From Saprospiraceae bacterium (lineage in GTDB: Bacteria; Bacteroidota; Bacteroidia; Chitinophagales; Saprospiraceae), in assembly GCA_016706365.1 (NCBI GenBank), contig JADJJU010000002.1:186001-250000 (forward strand): a DNA stretch of 64,000 bases, read 5' to 3'. Under the pieces are notes generated by a model that did not search any database, was not told the DNA's origin, and saw only the letters and a list, made by a program, of their open reading frames with translations. Position numbers and translations under genes: made by a program. Within the stretch, counting starts at the first letter, position 1. Each line of letters opens with the position of its first letter. This document shows, in pieces, positions 40,730 through 48,245 of the stretch.

Positions 40730-42391
40730 ATGTTGACATCGAATCACTTAGACAGGAATGATTGGGTTTTTACCGGAATTCTCTTCTCATTGCTGTTGGT
40801 TTATATAATTGGGCTTCCTGTCGATGTGATGAATATTGATGCAGCTCAGTATGCAGCCATGGCCCTGGAGATGCAGCAAACAGGTTCCTATCTGCAGGTT
40901 TTCGAGCAGGGAAGAGATTACCTAGACAAACCTCCTTTATTATTCTGGTTGAGCGCCATCGCATTATCAATCCTCGGAGAATATGACTGGGTATACAAAC
41001 TTCCATCTGTCTTATTTGCTGCACTGGCAGCTTATTCATTGTATCGCTTTGCCTTATTATATTATTCAAATCTGATCGCCCGGCTGAGTGTCATTGTGTT
41101 TCTAAGTTCACAGGCACTCTTTCTTATGAATAATGATATTCGTACCGATAATCTCCTCATGGGTTCCTGCATGTTAGCCATTTGGCAAATAGCTTCATAT
41201 ATAAAAGGATCATCGGGAAAAATGGCTTTGGTATGGGCCGGACTGGGGATTGGTTTAGGAATGCTGGCCAAAGGTCCGTTGGGTCTTATTTTTCCGGCAC
41301 TTGCTTTTTTCCCGGTTTGGTTTATTCAAAGAAAGTGGTCATTGATATTCAAATGGGAATGGCTGATTGTTCTTTTGCTTGCTTCAATTGTGATATCCCC
41401 CATGTGCTATGGATTATATACACAATTTGATCTTCATCCCGATAAGGTAGTAAATGGCAAAACCGGTGTTTCCGGATTATACTTTTATTTCTGGGAACAA
41501 AGCTTCGGACGAATTACCGGTGAAAGTACCTGGTCCAATAATACGGGTCCATTTTTCTTTCTGCATACTTACCTTTGGGCTTTCCTTCCCTGGGTCTTTT
41601 TTCTGATCCCTGCCCTGATCTCCATTTGGAATAAGCGAACTGAGCAAAAAGAATGGTATGCCCTGAGCGGATTTCTCCTGATATTTCTGGCGCTTTCGAT
41701 GTCCAGGTACAAACTACCACATTATATATATCTGACCCTTCCCTTATCAGCATTGTTTGTCGCTCGTTATATAGCTGAGAATAGCAATTCTCTTAAGTCC
41801 CGGTTTATTACCTTCACATCATATTCTTACCCGTTGCTGGCCTTTATTTTCTGTGGCATAATTTGGATATATATTTTTCCTCCGGAAGCTCTTTTCAGTA
41901 TTTCAATTTTCGCTCTGTCATTAATATTGCTGCTTATAGTATATTTCAAATTGAAAGATCCAGTCTGGAATCCGGTTTTGCTTCTCGCCGGAATTTCTGT
42001 TTGTCTTAATATTGTGATGAATGCCTGGTTTTATCCTGAATTGTTGAAGTATCAATCTTCCAGTATGGCTATGAAATATGCAGTCGAAAATGGATGGAAT
42101 AAGGAGCACATAAGAAGATGGAATACGAATGCATCAGCTTTACATTTCTATGCGGGAGGGCCGATTGAGGCTTTAGACACAATAAATGACAGAACTCATT
42201 TACCTCTTTTGGTTTATACAGATGAAGATGGTAAATTGCAGTTGGAGAAAGATTTTGAGACGGAATTGATTCAGACTTTTGAAGATTTTGCTGTGACCAG
42301 GTTGAATCCGGTTTTTCTTAGAGAAACAAGCAGGTCAGAGGCAACCAAACCCTATTATTTGATCAAATTAAATTCTAATTCATATGAGTGA
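40730..42391 (+). CDS. GT39-family membrane glycosyltransferase (ArnT-like)
   Basis: 553 residues with about 12 membrane helices. The first periplasmic loop has NIDAAQYAAMALEM with the Asp typical of GT-C enzymes and LDKPPLLFWLSA (conserved in ArnT/PMT relatives). Predicted to transfer a sugar from a polyprenyl-phosphate donor to lipid A or another envelope acceptor on the periplasmic side. Its last 8 bp overlap the fadD-like gene, which implies one transcript and translational coupling. Confidence 0.85.
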   Translation: MLTSNHLDRNDWVFTGILFSLLLVYIIGLPVDVMNIDAAQYAAMALEMQQTGSYLQVFEQGRDYLDKPPLLFWLSAIALSILGEYDWVYKLPSVLFAALAAYSLYRFALLYYSNLIARLSVIVFLSSQALFLMNNDIRTDNLLMGSCMLAIWQIASYIKGSSGKMALVWAGLGIGLGMLAKGPLGLIFPALAFFPVWFIQRKWSLIFKWEWLIVLLLASIVISPMCYGLYTQFDLHPDKVVNGKTGVSGLYFYFWEQSFGRITGESTWSNNTGPFFFLHTYLWAFLPWVFFLIPALISIWNKRTEQKEWYALSGFLLIFLALSMSRYKLPHYIYLTLPLSALFVARYIAENSNSLKSRFITFTSYSYPLLAFIFCGIIWIYIFPPEALFSISIFALSLILLLIVYFKLKDPVWNPVLLLAGISVCLNIVMNAWFYPELLKYQSSSMAMKYAVENGWNKEHIRRWNTNASALHFYAGGPIEALDTINDRTHLPLLVYTDEDGKLQLEKDFETELIQTFEDFAVTRLNPVFLRETSRSEATKPYYLIKLNSNSYE

Positions 42392-44045
42392 TGCAAGACC
42401 ATGGCTAAAGAATTACCCCGGCGGTGTTCCGGCAAATATCAATCCCGATCAGTATGAATCTCTTTTGGACATGTTTGAAGAAACATTCAAAAAGTATAAA
42501 AATCTTCCTGCCTTTACCTGCATGGGTAAAACGCTTACTTTTAAAACTATTGATTCAGCAAGCAAGAATTTTGCAGCATATCTTCACTCAAGAGGAATGG
42601 AGCCCGGAGATCGTATTGCATTGATGATGCCCAATATGCTTCAATATCCTATTGCACTTTTCGGAGCTTTAAGAGCAGGATTGATTGTGGTCAATACAAA
42701 TCCACTTTATACGCCACGTGAGATGAAGCATCAATTCATTGATTCAGGTGTTAAAGCCATTGTGATTTGTGAAAATTTTGCTGCTAATCTTGAGAAAGTT
42801 TTACCTGAAACACAGATCAAAACAGTAATAGTTACCAGCATCGGAGAATTGCTCGGAGGTTTAAAAGGCTGGATCGTAAATTTCGTTGTGCGATATATAA
42901 AAAGAATGGTACCCAAGTTTGATATTCCGAATACTGTTTCGGTCAGGGATGCTATTTCACAAGGAGCTAAATTTTCTATAAAGTCGTTCAAGTCTTCTGC
43001 TGATGACACCATTCTTCTGCAATACACAGGAGGTACCACCGGAGTCGCAAAAGGTGCCATGCTGACTAACAGAAATCTTGTTGCCAATATGCTCCAAATC
43101 AGAGCGGTGATGATGTTCAAATTGACCGAAGGAAAAGAGGTGGTTTTATCTCCGCTTCCTATGTATCATATTTTTGCTTTCACAGTAAATTGTCTGGCCC
43201 TGATGGGGATAGGCGCGCATACTGTTTTGGTAACGAATGCCCGGGATTTACCTTCTGTTCTGAAGGAATTTAAAAATCATTCTATCTCATTGATGACGGG
43301 TGTAAATACATTGTTTAATGCTTTAATGAATCATCCAAAATTTGCCGGATCCAATTTCAGTACATTGAAAGTGACTGTAGGTGGAGGTATGGCAGTGCAG
43401 CGCGCAGTTGCTGAACGCTGGCAAAAGTTGACCGGATGTCCTTTGACCGAAGGATATGGAATGACCGAAACTGCTCCTGTGGCGTCTGTAAATCCTATAG
43501 ATGGAACAGGAAAACTAGGCACAATTGGTCTGCCTGTTCCTTCTACTGATATGAAAGTAGTCGACGAGGAAGGCAGAGAGGTACCATTAGGAGAAGTAGG
43601 AGAGCTGTTAGTTAAAGGTCCTCAGGTGATGAAGGGATATTATAATCGTCCTGATGAAACTCAAAAGGCTATGAGAGACGGTTGGATGTGTACCGGAGAT
43701 ATGGCCATGATGCAGGCAGATGGTTATTTTACTATTGTGGATCGTAAAAAAGATATGATCAATGTCTCAGGATTTAATGTTTATCCCAATGAAATCGAAG
43801 ACGTGATTGCGGGACTAGCTAAAGTCCTTGAAGTGGCAGCGATCGGCATTCCAGATGAGCGTTCCGGCGAAGTTGTTAAAGTATTCATTGTCAAAAAAGA
43901 TAATTCACTTACTAAAGAGGAAGTCCTGGCTTATTGCCACGAAAACCTCACAAATTACAAAGTTCCCAAACAAGTAGAATTCCGTAAGGAACTTCCAAAA
44001 ACCAATGTAGGTAAAATTCTGAGGAGAGCGCTGAGGGATTCTTAG
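42384..44045 (+). CDS. fadD: Long-chain fatty-acid-CoA ligase
   Basis: 553 residues, the usual FadD length. AMP-binding motif YTGGTTGVAKGAML at ~213-226, core motif GYGMTETAPVASVNP near 353-367, TGDMAMM, the hinge DRKKDMINVSGFNVYPNEIE and the C-terminal K of TNVGKILRRALRD. It activates fatty acids to acyl-CoA with ATP for beta-oxidation or lipid synthesis. It overlaps the GT39 gene by 8 bp (ATG inside the preceding gene). Confidence 0.93.
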   Translation: MSDARPWLKNYPGGVPANINPDQYESLLDMFEETFKKYKNLPAFTCMGKTLTFKTIDSASKNFAAYLHSRGMEPGDRIALMMPNMLQYPIALFGALRAGLIVVNTNPLYTPREMKHQFIDSGVKAIVICENFAANLEKVLPETQIKTVIVTSIGELLGGLKGWIVNFVVRYIKRMVPKFDIPNTVSVRDAISQGAKFSIKSFKSSADDTILLQYTGGTTGVAKGAMLTNRNLVANMLQIRAVMMFKLTEGKEVVLSPLPMYHIFAFTVNCLALMGIGAHTVLVTNARDLPSVLKEFKNHSISLMTGVNTLFNALMNHPKFAGSNFSTLKVTVGGGMAVQRAVAERWQKLTGCPLTEGYGMTETAPVASVNPIDGTGKLGTIGLPVPSTDMKVVDEEGREVPLGEVGELLVKGPQVMKGYYNRPDETQKAMRDGWMCTGDMAMMQADGYFTIVDRKKDMINVSGFNVYPNEIEDVIAGLAKVLEVAAIGIPDERSGEVVKVFIVKKDNSLTKEEVLAYCHENLTNYKVPKQVEFRKELPKTNVGKILRRALRDS

Positions 44046-44049
44046 TCGT

Positions 44050-44205
44050 GTGATGTTTTTCTGCGCCTTCGGCTGGAAGAGTGATGTCTTCTTTCTAGCT
44101 ATGCCTCAATAGAAGAGGTGATGTCTTTGAGTTTCTATATTTTGGTCTAAAACCATGCCTCAGGAATAAGACCAAGGTGATGTTTTTCGGGAGGCTCGCA
44201 AATAG
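44050..44205 (+). repeat. GTGATG-box/hairpin array 3 (four units)
   Basis: GTGATG starts at 44050, 44081, 44118 and 44177, each followed by T(C)TTT. Intervening hairpins: GCC-ttc-GGC, TTCTA...TAGAA and TTGGTCT...AGACCAA. The second and third loops both contain ATGCCTCA. It begins 5 bp after the fadD stop. Confidence 0.65.
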
Positions 44206-44499
44206 GTTAGAGATATAAAGTACACAAGTTTATTGTGGATTGTGGGTTAGGTTGGGTGGGGTTTCAGATTCAAAGATTTTAACTAAACCCTTAATAAAAA
44301 AGAAAAAAAAGGTTCAGATTTTCCATTAAAAAAATTTATCGGAATCTTCTTTGAATACGTAGTTGTCTTGGGTCAATTTCTTTCCAGGGCTTTAGTCTCT
44401 TCGAATTAGAAAGAGTTTTCAACAAATTCTCACGGTTCCCCAGCCGATCAGGATTACAAGGGCTATTTTCATTGATCAGTCACTTTTATATCCTTCTTT
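44206..44499. other. Region downstream of the Phd-like antitoxin, possible toxin remnant
   Basis: About 290 bp. The minus strand contains an open segment ending at TAA 44336-44338 (RENLLKTLSNSKRLKPWKEI then RRFR) with no good start and no recognisable RelE/Txe motif. Where a toxin gene would normally follow the antitoxin, none can be identified. Confidence 0.4.
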
Positions 44500-44714
44500 T
44501 CAGTTGGCCTCTTCTATTGATTTCAATAATATTTCACGATTCTTACCTGAAAGCAGGTAATTTGTTTCTTTAAAAGTAATAATTCTTCTAAGGAGATTAT
44601 TACTACATCCTTTTGATCTTTCCTCATGACTATCAACTCCTCCACATCATCCACCACTAAGTCCAGCCACTTCTTAAGGTTTAATCGCAGGTCAGTATAA
44701 TTGATTACTTTCAT
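44500..44714 (-). CDS. Phd/YefM-type antitoxin, probable one-base frameshift near the 3' end
   Basis: Starts MKVINYTDLRLNLKKWLDL, the DNA-binding N-terminus of Phd/YefM antitoxins, and continues VVIISLEE. As read, it ends at 44523 after QVRIVKYY. One additional A in the TTAAAGAAAC context near 44570 restores the usual C-terminus KETNYLLSGKNREILLKSIE, ending at TGA 44500-44502. No toxin gene is recognisable downstream. Confidence 0.7.
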
Positions 44715-44759
44715 GTCACAAAATTATAAAAAAATAACGTAAATACGTACGTTTTTGTT

Positions 44760-46271
44760 TCAGATGCTGCTGTTAAAGCGAGAACTCAATTTCCGCACCA
44801 ACCCCATCAGTGCAGGTTCCTGCCTCAGTACAAATAAAAGAAACAGTCCGAATAAAACGGCATTGATCAAGAGTGTGAGAAAGAGATTGAGTTGTAGCCA
44901 TTGATGCAGGAAGACGGAGATTCCATACACCGCTGATCCGCTTAGAAAATACGTGCCTATAAGCTTGAGATCATAAGGAACCTTGTAGTGTTTTTGTCCC
45001 TGGAGGTAACAAATAATCAGCATGACAGAATAGCAAATGAGGGTCGCGAATGCAGCACCCCAGTATCCGAAAATCGGCAACCACCAGATATTCAGCGCAA
45101 TGGTGATGGCAGCTCCGGTCAGGCCTATCCAGGCTCCGGTCAATGTTTTGTCGGTAAGTCTGTACCAGATGGAGACATTGTAATATAGGCCATTTAGGAG
45201 ATTTGCCAGGAGCAGGACAGGAATTACACCCAATGCCATCCAATAAGAATCATCCAGTATATACTTGAATATATCAAGGAATAGCAATGTAGAAAGGCAT
45301 CCAACCATACCAAAAATGAAGTAATATTTCGTCACATCTGCATACAGTTCCTTTGCATTTTCGGCATTTTTTTTCTGGAAGAAAAATGGTTCGGCACCGT
45401 AGCGAAAAGCTTGCGTGAATAGGGCAAGAATCATGGTTAGTTTATAAGCGGCTCCATAAGACCCCAGCACCGATTTGTTTTCCTCTTCAGTTCCGGACAA
45501 GAGCCAGATCATTATTTTCCTGTCAAACATTTCATTGATCACAAATGAAAATCCAACGATAATTAGTGGAATTGCATATCGAAACATACGGCCCATCAGG
45601 AATCTGTCAAAATCAAATTTGAGCTTAAACCACATCGGCGAAAGCAGCACTACAGTCAGCAAACTTGCAACAAGATTGGCAATGAAAATATAGCCTATCC
45701 CGATTTCAGGATTGTACAGCCAGCCCCAGCCTTTGGCTACAGCATCACTGCCCAGCCAGTAAGGACAAAGCAGCAGGAAGAATAAATTCAGGGCAATATT
45801 GACTCCAATGGAAATCAATCTTACCGTTGCAAATCGCATGGCTTTCCCTTCGAGGCGAAGGCGTGATAATGGCAGTTCGGCTAATGCATCCAGAAAAAGT
45901 ATTCCTGCACAGATTTGGATAATGTAGGCATATTCAGGATATCGGAACCACTCTGCAATGCTGTCAGCTCCCAGGAAAATCAGTACACTCCACAGCATGG
46001 CGGGTATTCCTACTGATAAAATGGCAGTATCAAAAGTCTTGTTCCGTACAGATTCATGGTCCGAAGCATACCTGAAGTAAGCCGTCTCCATTCTGTAAGT
46101 ATAGAAAATAAAAAGTATGCCTATAAACGCGAACAAGTCCGTCATGACTCCGTAATCACTCTTGTCAAAAACGCGGGTATATAAAGGTGTCAGGAAAAAA
46201 TACAGCAATCTTCCGATGATGGAACTCAAACCATATACTGCTGTTTGCCCTGCCAGTTTTTTTATGGACAT
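44760..46271 (-). CDS. Polysaccharide flippase (Wzx/MOP superfamily)
   Basis: 503 residues with about 14 membrane helices; N-terminal MSIKKLAGQTAVYGLSSIIG and LTPLYTRVFDKSDYGVMTDL are typical of oligosaccharide flippases (PF01943/PF13440-type). It would move lipid-linked oligosaccharide across the inner membrane. It is isolated from the polysaccharide genes at 17-23 kb. The gene start is 134 bp from the divergent phosphatase gene. Confidence 0.88.
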   Translation of the reverse strand: MSIKKLAGQTAVYGLSSIIGRLLYFFLTPLYTRVFDKSDYGVMTDLFAFIGILFIFYTYRMETAYFRYASDHESVRNKTFDTAILSVGIPAMLWSVLIFLGADSIAEWFRYPEYAYIIQICAGILFLDALAELPLSRLRLEGKAMRFATVRLISIGVNIALNLFFLLLCPYWLGSDAVAKGWGWLYNPEIGIGYIFIANLVASLLTVVLLSPMWFKLKFDFDRFLMGRMFRYAIPLIIVGFSFVINEMFDRKIMIWLLSGTEEENKSVLGSYGAAYKLTMILALFTQAFRYGAEPFFFQKKNAENAKELYADVTKYYFIFGMVGCLSTLLFLDIFKYILDDSYWMALGVIPVLLLANLLNGLYYNVSIWYRLTDKTLTGAWIGLTGAAITIALNIWWLPIFGYWGAAFATLICYSVMLIICYLQGQKHYKVPYDLKLIGTYFLSGSAVYGISVFLHQWLQLNLFLTLLINAVLFGLFLLFVLRQEPALMGLVRKLSSRFNSSI

Positions 46272-46405
46272 ATTAAAGAAGGGTTCGGCGCACCGGGAGG
46301 ATTATTCCTTCGGGCAAAAAATTCAAAGCTATCAACAGCTTTGGAAGAATAAAAGTATGTTTCTTTGTCAAAAGAACAGCTTCTTTAACAAAACTTATCT
46401 GTAAA

Positions 46406-46942
46406 ATGATCCGATCTACCCGACATGTATTGACAATTTGCATTTTGGCAGTTTGTTTATTTTTATTGAATTCATGTACTACATCTATATCTTTCTCAGG
46501 CAGAGAAAGGGGTATCAGTACATATATTTTGGTTCGGCATGCGGAAAAAGACACCAATGATCCGAAGGACCCTGATCTTTCTTCGGCAGGCAGAATCAGA
46601 GCGCTGAAGCTTGCAGAGCTGTTTGGCGAATGGCACATCGATGAATTTTATACTTCAGATTACAAGCGCACCCGTCAGACGATTGCTCCTTTGATGGAAA
46701 TTCAGCGCAAACGAGCCAATACTTATGATCCTGCAAAATTGGAATCCTTTTCCAATCAGCTTAAATCTATGACTAACAAGACCATCCTTGTAGTGGGTCA
46801 CTCCAATTCCACTCCGCATCTCGCTAATTATCTCGGAGAAAATGATCAATTCACCGAGTGGGCGGAGACTGAATATGGGAATATTGTGATTGTTCAGAGG
46901 GCAGCGGGGCATGAGGCTAAGGTGAGTGTGTTGAAGTATTGA
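46406..46942 (+). CDS. SixA-like histidine phosphatase lipoprotein
   Basis: 178 residues. Lipoprotein signal with lipobox ending at Cys24 (LNSC). Histidine-phosphatase core: RHAEK at 44-48 (nucleophile His45), DLSSAGRIRALKLAELF, YTSDYKRTRQT, and VVGHSNSTPH with the second catalytic His132. It is a short branch-1 phosphatase of the SixA/phosphoglycerate-mutase superfamily placed outside the cytoplasm. Natural substrate not predictable. Confidence 0.88.
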   Translation: MIRSTRHVLTICILAVCLFLLNSCTTSISFSGRERGISTYILVRHAEKDTNDPKDPDLSSAGRIRALKLAELFGEWHIDEFYTSDYKRTRQTIAPLMEIQRKRANTYDPAKLESFSNQLKSMTNKTILVVGHSNSTPHLANYLGENDQFTEWAETEYGNIVIVQRAAGHEAKVSVLKY

Positions 46943-46980
46943 GGGGGGGAGAGAGATAGTGAATTGTAAGCAAGTTAAAT

Positions 46981-47223
46981 TCAATTTATCATTTCTAACA
47001 ATTCATTTTTTGATACATTTAAGTTTTGGGCTACGCTTTTTAGAATATTAGACAAAGTACCTATTCTTATTGGGTTATGATCAGGGATTGTTACATGATG
47101 TTGTATGCCCTCAAAAACTCTCGTTAACCTGATATGGCTTCCTTTTTATCTGGTAATATTGTATCCGACTTTTGATAATTTAGCAATTAAAGTGTTTGCA
47201 GACTCATCTCTGGGAACTTTCAT
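46981..47223 (-). pseudogene. hicA: HicA-type mRNA interferase with premature stop
   Basis: The frame encodes MKVPRDESANTLIAKLSKVG, then YNITR, TAA (47146-47148, codon 26), KGSHIRL, and continues through HHVTIPDHNPIRIGTLSNIL to TGA at 46981: a complete 80-residue HicA apart from the stop. Homologues have Gln (CAA/CAG) before KGSH, so one C-to-T change explains it. The catalytic His (GSHI) lies just after the stop, so the toxin would be inactive. Its ATG overlaps the TGA of the HicB-like gene (ATGA), indicating translational coupling. A sequencing error is the alternative. Confidence 0.75.
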
Positions 47224-47453
47224 ACTGCGATAAGCTCGTCTTTTACAAAATGCATTCTTACAACTCTTTGCTTTTCGTCATCAAAATGGCAGGAAACTGC
47301 TTCAATTATATTAACTTTTAACATTTCCCAGTCGTCAGCTTCTGTAAATATACTATGACCAAGAGCCTCAGCTTCATAGCCACCTTCCGGTGATTCACAT
47401 ATATTAAAAATAATTTCCTCCATTGATAAAGTAGTTTGAACAAATATAACCAT
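47220..47453 (-). CDS. HicB-like antitoxin component
   Basis: 77 residues; the motif IIFNICESPEGGYEAEALGHSIFTEADDWEML is the partial RNase-H-like fold of HicB antitoxins, lacking a C-terminal DNA-binding domain. Such short proteins are often paired with hicA and sometimes misnamed as 2-oxoisovalerate dehydrogenase subunits. It precedes hicA with an ATGA overlap. The start could also be the internal MEEIIF (Met11, 47423). Confidence 0.8.
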   Translation of the reverse strand: MVIFVQTTLSMEEIIFNICESPEGGYEAEALGHSIFTEADDWEMLKVNIIEAVSCHFDDEKQRVVRMHFVKDELIAV

Positions 47454-47553
47454 TTGTTGAATACAATTGGTTCAATGTACATTGAGCTTGCATCTTCATT
47501 GCTCTGTCATTCAATATCATTTAAGGCATTTGTGGTAAATCTCAATGTATATC

Positions 47554-47805
47554 TCATAACCCCAAAAGATTCTTGATATCTTCAGCAGAGTTTAACTCAG
47601 TGTATTCACCATTATCGGCTTGCTTGAGACTTTCATTTATTCTTTTGACCATCTGATCATTAAAGTACAAATCATTCTTGTCAACCGAAGTTAACACATA
47701 GGATTTATCTTTCCCTCGTTGCACGATAATCTGCTCACCCTTATCTGCCTTTTCAAAATATAGCCGTTGATTTTGACGGAATTCTCTGCTGCTTATAACT
47801 ATCAT
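47554..47805 (-). CDS. Phd/YefM-type antitoxin, no toxin gene adjacent
   Basis: 83 residues from ATG 47805 (MIVISSREFRQNQRLYFEKA), preferred over the upstream ATG 47838 because Phd/YefM proteins start with this strand-helix. Contains GEQIIVQRGKDKSYVLTSV and a C-terminal acidic tail (ELNSAEDIKNLLGL) that normally wraps a YoeB/Txe toxin. Only 100 bp separate its stop from the HicB-like start and no toxin is encoded there, so it appears orphan. Confidence 0.75.
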   Translation of the reverse strand: MIVISSREFRQNQRLYFEKADKGEQIIVQRGKDKSYVLTSVDKNDLYFNDQMVKRINESLKQADNGEYTELNSAEDIKNLLGL

Positions 47806-47934
47806 GATATATTTAATTTGTGTACCAATATGGTACAACTATTTGAATTTACATTTAGTTCCTTTTGTATTCAACTTGCAACTTATTGTAAACTCAATTC
47901 GCCTTCTGGTGTTCCACTCCAAACACCCCGCCTT

Positions 47935-48180
47935 ATGTGGAAAGAAACCGATAAACAATTGACCCGCACTCTGACCTTCAAAAATTTCAGAGAAGCCTTC
48001 AGCTTCATGACCGAAGTCGCATTTATTGCTGAATCACTAAATCATCACCCCAGCTGGTCTAATACTTTTAACAAAGTAAGTTTTACCCTCAGCACGCATG
48101 ATGCAGGAGATATCGTGACTAAGAAAGATCATGACCTGGCAGCCGCAATAGATCAAACAGCGAGCAGGTACGGAGTATAG
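47935..48180 (+). CDS. Pterin-4a-carbinolamine dehydratase
   Basis: 81 residues from ATG 47935 (MWKETDKQLTRTLTFKNF). Motifs EVAFIAESLNHHPSWSN, VSFTLSTHDAGDIVTKKD and DHDLAAAID match PCD/DCoH, including the catalytic His pair. It dehydrates 4a-hydroxytetrahydrobiopterin, recycling the cofactor of aromatic amino acid hydroxylases. A longer frame starting at 47767 overlaps the antitoxin gene and is not used. No hydroxylase is nearby. Confidence 0.88.
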   Translation: MWKETDKQLTRTLTFKNFREAFSFMTEVAFIAESLNHHPSWSNTFNKVSFTLSTHDAGDIVTKKDHDLAAAIDQTASRYGV

Positions 48181-48186
48181 GAATTT

Positions 48187-48240
48187 GGCTGTTGCCAGAA
48201 GCCAGGAGCTAGCAGCCAGAAGCGGCTGTTCAGCTAATAG
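48187..48240. repeat. GCCAGAAGC low-complexity island
   Basis: Tandem variants gccagaagcc, aggagctag, cagccagaagc then ggctgttcagc, sharing an exact 18-mer with 36101-36118. Lies in the 65-bp gap between two converging genes. Confidence 0.6.
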
Positions 48241-48245
48241 CCGTT

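Noticed and set aside
44336..44499. Toxin gene downstream of the Phd-like antitoxin
   Set aside because: Only a basic open segment without a start or RelE/YoeB motifs; cannot be supported as a toxin.
47767..47934. N-terminal extension of the pterin dehydratase
   Set aside because: It overlaps the divergent antitoxin start and has no family similarity; the family begins at MWKETDKQ.
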